Positions 33,701 through 39,981 of a stretch of 64,000 nt of DNA are shown in pieces. Location: contig JAFEGJ010000002.1 of NCBI GenBank assembly GCA_018240015.1, forward strand, positions 151,562 through 215,561, read 5' to 3'. The position numbers were made by a program, and so were the translations under genes. Within the stretch, counting starts at the first letter, position 1. Every line of letters begins with the position of its first letter. The DNA is from Verrucomicrobiota bacterium. GTDB taxonomy: Bacteria > Chlamydiota > Chlamydiia > Chlamydiales > Rhabdochlamydiaceae. Below the pieces are notes generated by a model. It ran no database searches. It was not told the origin of the DNA and saw nothing but the letters and a program-made list of their open reading frames with translations.

Positions 33701-35936
33701 CGGCATCGGTCGAAGTGAGAAGTCTTCCGCTGACGTCGTAAGAGAACTTTTCGAGAGTGCCATCGCTATGGAGAATCTGGGTGGGTTTTCCTTGAGGATT
33801 GTATTGATAGGAAGTGGCGCTGCCACATCCGTCGATGATTTGTGTTTTGCGGCCCATGCAGTCATAGACAGCGCCTTCTTGGGCTCCATCCGGGTGGTGT
33901 GTGCTAGTGAGGTGATCAAAGGGATCGTACGTGAAATGGGTGGTATTTCCATAGGTGTCAGTAGAGGAGATTTTTCTTCCCTTGAGGTCATAGGCAAAGG
34001 AGGTGGTGCGCTTTTCATGGGAGCCGCTTTCAGTCAGCTGAATGAGACGGTTGGCATAATCGTAGACCATTTCTTTGTACAGACCCGACGGCTCCAGCGT
34101 GGCAATCTCATTGCCCAGTTCGTCATAGGTGTGGCGCGTGATCTGGCCCAGAGCGTCGGTCTCTTCGGTTACTTGGCCCATGGGGTTATATTTTTTGTAG
34201 AGTACGTAGGCGAGCTTTCGGTCAGCGTCAAAGACGCGCTCTTCGGTGACTTTCCCGAGAGGTGAGTAGGTAAATTCTCTGCGCGAAAGGAGTTTTTCCT
34301 GACCTTCATCGTAGTAGCATTCTTCTATGCTTGCGGCAAGGCCTGTTGGTCCTGGCTGAATGCGCTTTAGCCATCTCCTGCCATCGGCCTCTTTGATGAT
34401 GCGGACTAAAATGTGATCTTCATCGTATTCGAAGAGTTCTCGGATGAAGATCTTTTGACGGTCTGTGGTGGTGCGCGCAGCGAGAAGATCGGTTCCTTTC
34501 AAGTATGAAAATTGCGTGATGAGGCCCGAGGATTCTTCTTTCCTCGCCATGAGCCTTTCGTCGTTATATTGGTATTTGGTGATGTTTTGGCAGAAACTTT
34601 CCTCAAGGACGTTTCCCCAATCATCGTACGTGAACTCTCGCTGCTGGATCGGATCTCCCTTTTCATCGCAAAAGATTTTGCGCTTGAGAAGGTGTCCACT
34701 CCACACGGTTTTTTCAGAGCAGTAAATTTGGTCCTTGCCAACGTACCACGTCGTGCTTTGCGGGCGCAGACCCTCCGTTGAAATCACCTCGATATGGTGA
34801 CCGTAGACGTCGTAAATGTGGGTGACAGGGGGCCACGAAAAGCCCCGTTTCTTTTTTTTGTTGTCATTGTACAAAAAAGAGTGGGTCTGGACAGGGGAGC
34901 TATCTCTTCCCATCGGAGCAAAGAGCTTTTTGACCCGGCGTCTGCGGAAATTATTATCTTCGATGTGAACATAGGTGCCGTTTACATCGTTACTGCCAAT
35001 TTGGTAATACTCGGCTTTCCAAAAACGTCCCAAGGGAACGGACACTTGTGACAAATAGGGATTGGGATGCTCGTGCTTTGTCGAATAGGCAAAATGCTCC
35101 GTAAACGAAAAGTTCTTATCGATGTGGTCGAGTGGATGCGCATTATCACGCTTACCAAAATGGTAGTGAAGAACGCGTCCATCGGAGGCCTCTATTTTGA
35201 AGTTTCTCTCGCCAAAATACGAGATTTTGGCCCAGGCGTAAGTCTTTTTATGATTCGGATTTGTCGTCGATATTGAATTGACGCGGTTGTGCTTATCGTA
35301 CCCGTAGTGGACGTGGTTTCCATTGGGAAGCCTTTCCCATTGCAAAAGATAAGTCGAATAAAATCTCTTGCCTTCGTGGGATTCACGGTCTTTGAGTTCA
35401 TAAGCCCGCTCGCCGCCTTCTGAAGGGTAAAGCGATACCCACTTTTTGTTCTTTTTCGTGAGGACATTGTTCGCGAGGTTCGATCTGCCAGAAATGTAAG
35501 GCCCGGCCGTATTCGTGATCGAAAATCCATGCCTCTCCATATTGATTTTGAAGTTGTGCTTGTCCACCCGAGTGTAAGCGATCATCGCGCCCGACGGTTC
35601 TGGGACATAGTATTTTTTATGTCCTTTGGCTTTGTATCCCCATACTTTTTTATATTTGTAGAGCTTGAGATGGGGAAAAAACGTCCAACCTGCATAATCG
35701 CTGGTTTTGGACTCACCGCTGATATAGAGACGAGGAATGCGGATCGGTTCTGCGCCCGCGATGACGAGGTCATCTTGGGTGACGACATATCCTGTGATCG
35801 CGCTGACCGCATCACAGATTTTGTAGCCAGGCTCGCCCTCCGTCACAAAATGGACAAAAGGATCGGCTAGCACACGTTTCTCATGGGCCGAGAGGGCCGT
35901 CGCGAGAATAAGGAAGGCACATAGCTTCCTGATCAT
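30789..35936 (-). CDS. Giant Rhs/YD-repeat protein with a lipase-like C-terminal tip
   Basis: A 1715-residue protein. A signal peptide (MIRKLCAFLILATALSA) opens it. YD/RHS repeats run from roughly residue 420 to 1330, in units such as YDALGRKTSLTL and YDFLGRLTHLY. The Rhs core follows and ends with GLVFFGRRYYDPTLGRW and LTPDPEGF...NDPLMSHDLYGLF at about 1436. The last ~279 residues form a distinct tip with GAHSQGGI, a GxSxG-type nucleophile at Ser1602 (codon 31131-31133), a candidate Asp at 1650 (SVRDGIPFF) and His at 1689 (LTDHSI), which suggests an alpha/beta hydrolase. Rhs shells enclose toxins in related systems. It is followed by a coupled lipoprotein gene. Confidence 0.9.
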   Translation of the reverse strand: MIRKLCAFLILATALSAHEKRVLADPFVHFVTEGEPGYKICDAVSAITGYVVTQDDLVIAGAEPIRIPRLYISGESKTSDYAGWTFFPHLKLYKYKKVWGYKAKGHKKYYVPEPSGAMIAYTRVDKHNFKINMERHGFSITNTAGPYISGRSNLANNVLTKKNKKWVSLYPSEGGERAYELKDRESHEGKRFYSTYLLQWERLPNGNHVHYGYDKHNRVNSISTTNPNHKKTYAWAKISYFGERNFKIEASDGRVLHYHFGKRDNAHPLDHIDKNFSFTEHFAYSTKHEHPNPYLSQVSVPLGRFWKAEYYQIGSNDVNGTYVHIEDNNFRRRRVKKLFAPMGRDSSPVQTHSFLYNDNKKKKRGFSWPPVTHIYDVYGHHIEVISTEGLRPQSTTWYVGKDQIYCSEKTVWSGHLLKRKIFCDEKGDPIQQREFTYDDWGNVLEESFCQNITKYQYNDERLMARKEESSGLITQFSYLKGTDLLAARTTTDRQKIFIRELFEYDEDHILVRIIKEADGRRWLKRIQPGPTGLAASIEECYYDEGQEKLLSRREFTYSPLGKVTEERVFDADRKLAYVLYKKYNPMGQVTEETDALGQITRHTYDELGNEIATLEPSGLYKEMVYDYANRLIQLTESGSHEKRTTSFAYDLKGRKISSTDTYGNTTHFTYDPFDHLTSTHHPDGAQEGAVYDCMGRKTQIIDGCGSATSYQYNPQGKPTQILHSDGTLEKFSYDVSGRLLTSTDAVGAEVHYTYDAMGRPLTKTTFSPGGEKLSQESWVYDSLHLLSQTDASGHTTTYQYDGAGRKIAENETLFAYDSLGRLSKTTCGDRETQVLFDLLDRPVEERVGDLYLVQYAYDAAGNKTEVVQAGGCVSTLYDAFNRPIQIIDARGYATYIEYDPLFPRKTTTTPDGVQTIETYDSRVRLSIAEKISPFGELLSREKYTYDGNGSLILQESSVIWQGKVEEEIATAWEYGPGNHLLSITQALGTPNQRITRYTYTATGLRATLLKPSGTSLHYSYDFLGRLTHLYSSDSSCHYEYIYDKGPSPIQIDDLTHKTSTHLRYDHKNRLIEERLATGLTFSWTYDALGRKTSLTLPDHSHILYKYDPMYLRRIERYDRGGTLLYAHSYTAFDTSGHLLEEELIGRLGPKHFTLGTDGAPLKSSSPYHQEALVRSATSQITQWQKDGRENSFTYDHLGQLTSEQGQRYGMDSLGRRRIKNQRRFIFNALHQTDGVYDLDGRLTSHNAVDYSYDALDRLIRVATKDTIDSYTYDPFHRRLSQTTNGETLRFLYDHQDEIGSIDAENKLIQFRVLGLGLGAEIGAAISLELDGEIYAPIHDFQGNISKLITLSGKVAFTYDYTAFGEPKGSYYTHCPWRFASKRTDDETGLVFFGRRYYDPTLGRWLTPDPEGFTDSTNLYLFVHNDPLMSHDLYGLFDYGPNYVRFSFEEVGAGFRALKFGLGYALSALGKFVIPNMLGGRTITGLGNTIAGSGAYKSQQPYTYHIVGHRDQTNNQGTYINGANTSFNEAQKSATRFSDSFKVPVTLVYNPTDGIFSDLVECILNQFGVRTAAVDLLAQTWRHILSDYRRMNHSGMIPHGAHSQGGIITKLALEMLSPGERSIIEVHTYGSASLFSGRLAGGVKHHVSVRDGIPFFSIFRLAKSISRHLRGKDSNVFFIGSWWGCPLTDHSIMNETYDTAMREGGREFLINHGKAI

Positions 35937-35943
35937 GCAAAAG

Positions 35944-35973
35944 ATTTTACTACTGGTGCTAAATGCGATACAA
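35944..35973 (-). promoter_or_regulatory. Promoter candidate for the Rhs gene
   Basis: On the minus strand TTGTAT (35968-35973) and TAAAAT (35944-35949) are 18 bases apart. Transcription would begin near 35937, one base before the ATG at 35936, so the mRNA may be leaderless. Confidence 0.45.
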
Positions 35974-35989
35974 GAACTAATTTCTATTC

Positions 35990-36904
35990 ATGAAGTATGC
36001 CATCGTAACAGATCACACCGTAGCTAAACTTTATGGCTCTGCCGCACTTCGTTACTTTGGTGCGCATGCGCAGCTCTTCTCTTTTCCCCCTGGAGAATCA
36101 TCTAAAACACGCGCCACAAAAGAGTGGCTCGAAGACGCTCTTCTCGAATGTGGTTTTCACAAAGATACTACCATTGTGGGTATCGGTGGGGGAGTCGTGA
36201 CCGACATCGCGGGGTTTTTAGCGTCGACCTTTTACCGCGGCGTGCCTCTCATCTTGATCCCGACAACACTCATGGCGATGGTCGATACGGCCATTGGAGG
36301 GAAAAACGGCGTCAACACCGAGCGCGGCAAAAATCAGATCGGAACGATCTACCAACCCTCACAAGTCATTTTCGATCCGAGATTTTTGGCGACTCTTCCC
36401 GCATCAGAGTGGATGAATGGATTTTCTGAGATCGTCAAACACGGTCTCATCGCCGAGCCGTCGCTTCTTAAGACGTTTGATATTTGTGAAGCGATCGAAG
36501 TCAAGCGGCGCATCATTGCATCGGACATCTATGACAAAGGCAAACGGCGCCTCCTCAACTTTGGCCATAAAGTGGCGCATGCGCTCGAGACAGCTTCGGG
36601 TTACCAAATGACTCATGGGATAGCGGTAGCCAAGGGTATGGTCATCGAATCGCGCATTGCGCTAGAGCTTGGTTTTTTAAATCCCAGCGCATTTGATACG
36701 ATTGAGCGATTTCTGCCGCCAGCGTCGTTTGAGTTAGATCCTGAGGCAGTTTTTCAGGCCATGGCAAAACCCATCAAGCTGTCGATGCTAAAAGACATTG
36801 GCGAGCCTTACTCTTTTGATGGAGAATATTGCACACCGGTAGACCCTGAACTTGTGAGGAGGATTTTGTATGACTATGCTCTGCATACCGCTTCCATCCG
36901 TTAA
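35990..36904 (+). CDS. aroB: 3-Dehydroquinate synthase
   Basis: A 304-residue enzyme converting DAHP to 3-dehydroquinate with NAD and a divalent metal. VGIGGGVVTDIAGFLASTF is the NAD loop, AIGGKNGVNTERGKNQIG the substrate loop, NGFSEIVKHGLIAE carries the metal-binding Glu, and NFGHKVAHALE and MTHGIAVAKGM carry the metal-binding His residues. It is about 50 residues shorter than E. coli AroB, mainly at the N-terminus, though the catalytic centre is whole. It is divergent from the Rhs gene by 53 bases and overlaps aroDE by 35. It continues the chlamydial order after the 11-kb interruption from aroC. Confidence 0.95.
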   Translation: MKYAIVTDHTVAKLYGSAALRYFGAHAQLFSFPPGESSKTRATKEWLEDALLECGFHKDTTIVGIGGGVVTDIAGFLASTFYRGVPLILIPTTLMAMVDTAIGGKNGVNTERGKNQIGTIYQPSQVIFDPRFLATLPASEWMNGFSEIVKHGLIAEPSLLKTFDICEAIEVKRRIIASDIYDKGKRRLLNFGHKVAHALETASGYQMTHGIAVAKGMVIESRIALELGFLNPSAFDTIERFLPPASFELDPEAVFQAMAKPIKLSMLKDIGEPYSFDGEYCTPVDPELVRRILYDYALHTASIR

Positions 36905-38075
36905 TTATGTTCCCCAGGCGATGAGGCTTCAACCGGACCTCATCGAACTAAAGCGCGCCGATCACAAAGTGCTGCGCGATACAAAAGGACATGTGCGCTT
37001 TGTGGACTATGATTGGCAGACGCCTTTGCCAGAAGTAAAAAACCTCATCCTCTCTTACCACAATTTTGAAGAAACACCTTCCGATCTCGAAGGCTTACTT
37101 AAAAAACTTAAAGCCAAGTCAAGAGCGCAGTACTATAAAATCGCTACGATGGCAAAGTCGACCCTCGACTGCTTTCGCATGCTGGAACTTGCTCAAAAAC
37201 ACTCCAATGTCATCGGGATTTGCATGGGAGAAGATGGAACGCCCAGTCGCATTTTGGCGCCTCTATTTGGGACACCTATCATGTATGCATCACTATCTCC
37301 GGAGCATGCCACAGCGCCTGGCCAGCTCACGATGCAAGAGCTGATCGGGGTCTACCATTTTCGCAAACTGAATAAGAATACTCTCATTTACGCCGTTATC
37401 GGAGATCCTGTTTCTCAAAGCCCTGGCCACCTCTACCACAATGAGCGCCTGAAAGGGGAGGGGGTTTACGTAAAGCTGCGCATCCGCAGTGAAGAGCTTT
37501 CCAGGTTCTTTACGTATGTGCGCCATCTACCATTTAAAGGCCTGAGCGTCACTATTCCCCATAAAGTAGCGGTTATGGACTATCTAGATGTTATCGATCC
37601 CGAAGCTAAAGAAATTGGAGCCGTCAATACGATCGATATACGAGACGGCAAACTCATAGGATACAATACTGACGCGCTCGGGGCTCTAGGCGCGCTTGGC
37701 GAAGTTAGTGGAAAGCGCGTCATCGTCCTGGGCGCGGGCGGCGCTGCGCAGGCGATTATCCATGGTCTTCTCAAACATCATGCCCATGTCACCATCATCA
37801 ATCGCACCCGCGCAAAAGCGGAGGAGCTTAGCAAGAGGTTCCAATGCACAGTGGGAAGTGAAGAAGATCTCAAGGGCCCCTACGATATCCTCATCCAAGC
37901 AACGAGCAGTGACGAGGTGCCCGTACTCCAAGAAGGCAAGGTGGTGATGGATATTAGCCTGAAAGAAACGCCATTCTTGAGCGCCGCAAGAAAGCTGGGA
38001 TGCCACGTCATTCCGGGTATGGAGATGTACCGAATACAAGCCGAAGCACAGAGGCTTAAGTGGTTCTCCCTCTGA
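36870..38075 (+). CDS. aroDE: Fused 3-dehydroquinate dehydratase / shikimate dehydrogenase, shortened first domain
   Basis: A 401-residue bifunctional enzyme in the chlamydial fusion order. Residues 1-160 are a type I dehydratase: LIELKRAD, LILSYHNFEETP (His64), YYKIATMAKSTLD (Schiff-base Lys90), PSRILAPLFG and TAPGQLTMQEL. Residues 172-401 are AroE: YAVIGDPVSQSPGHLYHNE, TIPHKVAV, GAVNTIDI, YNTDALGALGAL and VLGAGGAAQAII. The segment between LIELKRAD and FVDYDW is some 55 residues shorter than in normal type I dehydratases, and the strand that carries TxRxxxEGG is absent. Catalytic His and Lys remain, so activity is uncertain rather than excluded. It overlaps aroB by 35 bases. Confidence 0.92.
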   Translation: MTMLCIPLPSVNYVPQAMRLQPDLIELKRADHKVLRDTKGHVRFVDYDWQTPLPEVKNLILSYHNFEETPSDLEGLLKKLKAKSRAQYYKIATMAKSTLDCFRMLELAQKHSNVIGICMGEDGTPSRILAPLFGTPIMYASLSPEHATAPGQLTMQELIGVYHFRKLNKNTLIYAVIGDPVSQSPGHLYHNERLKGEGVYVKLRIRSEELSRFFTYVRHLPFKGLSVTIPHKVAVMDYLDVIDPEAKEIGAVNTIDIRDGKLIGYNTDALGALGALGEVSGKRVIVLGAGGAAQAIIHGLLKHHAHVTIINRTRAKAEELSKRFQCTVGSEEDLKGPYDILIQATSSDEVPVLQEGKVVMDISLKETPFLSAARKLGCHVIPGMEMYRIQAEAQRLKWFSL

Positions 38076-38814
38076 AGGAGACCTTACTCCATAAGCGGTG
38101 ATACCAAGGGCTTTCCGGGCTAGACGTTAGCCATGCAATGAAATAGTCGCAAAAACGCTCAAAAATAGGGCGCAGATCTTGTCTAATGTCATTTTCAACT
38201 TTATACTCAGTTTTGTATTCTTTAAGGAGTTTTTCTAAAGCCATTTTGCAACCCGAGGGATAGACGGTAAAACCAATGGCCACAATAAGAGCAAAATAGC
38301 TAACCGCGAAGTCGCTGACAAACATCGCTCCGTGCATCACACAATCTTTGTAGAGTCTGTGGGCAGCATCTTTATCCGTTTTGTAGATAAGTACTGCACA
38401 AACTAACTTAGCTCCCCCAAAGGAGGCATTATACAACATACCGGCATGTCCCAGATGAGGAAGCAGAATATAGGCAACGACGCCGCGGATGCAGGCTTCT
38501 ATAAATCGAGTCGAAACGGCCTTGGACGGAACTGGAGGGGGTTCTTTTTCCTGAGGGACTGGCTTAGATGGGTCTGGTTTTTCAAAGCGATTAATTATAC
38601 TAGAATCTGGCATTGAAGGAGTTGTTGAAGCTCGCAGTGGGGTTGTTGGAACTTCTTCATTTGGAGGCTTGCTCTCCGGAGGAATGATCGTTGTCTCGGC
38701 AATAGGTTGCTGCCAAAATCCCTCAGTTTGATTGATGGCATATGCTGTCCATGAAAATGGCTCCCAAGGATCTAGGGCTTGAAACACGCGTTGTTTGAAT
38801 GAAATGTCTGTCAT
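38056..38814 (-). CDS. Unknown membrane protein with a proline-rich N-terminus
   Basis: A 252-residue protein. Residues ~40-100 are Pro/Ser/Thr/Glu-rich (KPPNEEVPTTPLRAST, KPVPQEKEPPPVPSKA). Residues ~105-205 hold three hydrophobic segments (CIRGVVAYILLPHLGHAGM, SFGGAKLVCAVLIY, DFAVSYFALIVAIGFTV). The C-terminus is soluble and charged. There is no signal peptide and no family I recognise. A long disordered N-terminus followed by paired membrane segments is common among chlamydial type III-secreted inclusion proteins, which makes that a fair guess only. It overlaps the aroDE 3' end by 20 bases and is divergent from the TPR gene. Confidence 0.72.
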   Translation of the reverse strand: MTDISFKQRVFQALDPWEPFSWTAYAINQTEGFWQQPIAETTIIPPESKPPNEEVPTTPLRASTTPSMPDSSIINRFEKPDPSKPVPQEKEPPPVPSKAVSTRFIEACIRGVVAYILLPHLGHAGMLYNASFGGAKLVCAVLIYKTDKDAAHRLYKDCVMHGAMFVSDFAVSYFALIVAIGFTVYPSGCKMALEKLLKEYKTEYKVENDIRQDLRPIFERFCDYFIAWLTSSPESPWYHRLWSKVSFRGRTT

Positions 38815-38853
38815 GCGAAAAATTTATAACAAAATAGAAAGATTTTGACATTA

Positions 38854-38859
38854 TATAAT
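38854..38859 (+). promoter_or_regulatory. Possible -10 box for the TPR-protein gene
   Basis: TATAAT stands 20 bases before the ATG at 38880. The nearest TTGACA (38845-38850) overlaps too closely to serve as its -35, so this is a weak call. Confidence 0.3.
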
Positions 38860-38879
38860 AATTATTTTAATTTAAAGTT

Positions 38880-39350
38880 ATGAAATTGATTCTCACGTTG
38901 GCAATGGCTTTTCTGTGCTTATCGTATGGATCAGCCAAGAAGGAAACCGCTGAAAGCCCCGACTATATCAAAAACTATAACGAGGGGATTGCGGCGCAGA
39001 AAAAAGGGGACTACTTCGAGGCGATCGACCTCTACCTCAAGGCTTTAGGGGAGAAGGACGATTTTGCGGATGCTTGGAACAATCTGGGCTTTTGCTATCG
39101 CATGGTCGCAAAATCTTACTTAAGTGAATCCGGCCGCAGCTATCAAAACGCCATAAAATATGATCCGAAAAATGAAGATACGATCGAGTATCAAGGAGAA
39201 TATTTTCTACTAGTTGGTCAACTGAAGGCGGCTTTTGCTAATTATCAGACGTTAAAAGGGATGAGCTCCGACCAAGCAAAAGCTTTAAAATCCAAGCTCG
39301 ATCCGATTCTAAAAGATGCCAAGGAAATATTAAAATCGTATTCTCCTTAA
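38880..39350 (+). CDS. Exported TPR-repeat protein
   Basis: A 156-residue protein with a signal peptide (MKLILTLAMAFLCLSYGSA). About two to three tetratricopeptide repeats follow: NYNEGIAAQKKGDYFEAIDLYLKAL (residues 32-56), a second around DFADAWNNLGFCYRMVAKSYLSES, and a third around AIKYDPKNEDTIEYQGEYF. TPRs bind peptides and scaffold complexes, and this copy is likely periplasmic. The second repeat is split by an insertion. It lies 25 bases upstream of another exported protein of unknown function on the same strand, so the two may work together. No ribosome-binding site is visible in the AT-rich leader. Confidence 0.85.
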   Translation: MKLILTLAMAFLCLSYGSAKKETAESPDYIKNYNEGIAAQKKGDYFEAIDLYLKALGEKDDFADAWNNLGFCYRMVAKSYLSESGRSYQNAIKYDPKNEDTIEYQGEYFLLVGQLKAAFANYQTLKGMSSDQAKALKSKLDPILKDAKEILKSYSP

Positions 39351-39375
39351 GCCTGTTTTATGTTAAAATCTTTGC

Positions 39376-39981
39376 ATGAAAAAACACAAACATATCATAT
39401 GGATTCTTGTTACTTCAATTATGTTCTTAACAGCCGGTTGGAAGTCGCAACCGACGATGTCTATGGCTAGTCCGAAGCCTGTTTCCTTTAAGGGCCAAGG
39501 TCTCGAACTTGCCGCTAAAGTCTATTCATCGGAAGATAGTAAAGAATATCTTCACCGCGATCTGATCGCCCAAGGGTTTATCCCGGTCGAAGTCAGCATC
39601 AATAATAATACAGGCAAATCGTATGCGATTTCAGGAGCCAGCGTTCCGATGTCGTGCGCTACGCCTAGCCAAGTCGCCTGGAGCATAACAAAAAAATCAC
39701 TACCTAGATCTATCGGTCTTAAAATCGCCAGCTTTTTCTTTTGGCCGTTTATGATCCCGAGCACTATCGATAGCATCCATGGTTATAAGAGCCACCGGTC
39801 GATGGTGAAAGATTTAACAGCCAAGACGCTCAAAGAAAAAGATGAGGTGATCCCTCCTTATGCGGCAGTCAAGCGCATTATCTATGTGAAAAAAGATAGC
39901 ATGCGTAATGATTTTTCGTTCTCTCTACAAGAAGTAGGTGGAAAAGATCTAAAAGTAGTACCTTTGAAGGTGGATTCTTAA
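39376..39981 (+). CDS. Exported or membrane-anchored unknown protein
   Basis: A 201-residue protein. An N-terminal hydrophobic stretch (HIIWILVTSIMFLTAGW, residues 6-22) is a signal peptide or anchor; there is no Cys, so it is not a lipoprotein. A second hydrophobic stretch lies near residues 112-128 (LKIASFFFWPFMIPSTI). Between them is a beta-rich segment with FIPVEVSINNNTGKSYAISG, which looks like an extracytoplasmic domain. I recognise no family. It follows the TPR gene by 25 bases and overlaps the convergent autotransporter gene by four bases. Confidence 0.75.
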   Translation: MKKHKHIIWILVTSIMFLTAGWKSQPTMSMASPKPVSFKGQGLELAAKVYSSEDSKEYLHRDLIAQGFIPVEVSINNNTGKSYAISGASVPMSCATPSQVAWSITKKSLPRSIGLKIASFFFWPFMIPSTIDSIHGYKSHRSMVKDLTAKTLKEKDEVIPPYAAVKRIIYVKKDSMRNDFSFSLQEVGGKDLKVVPLKVDS

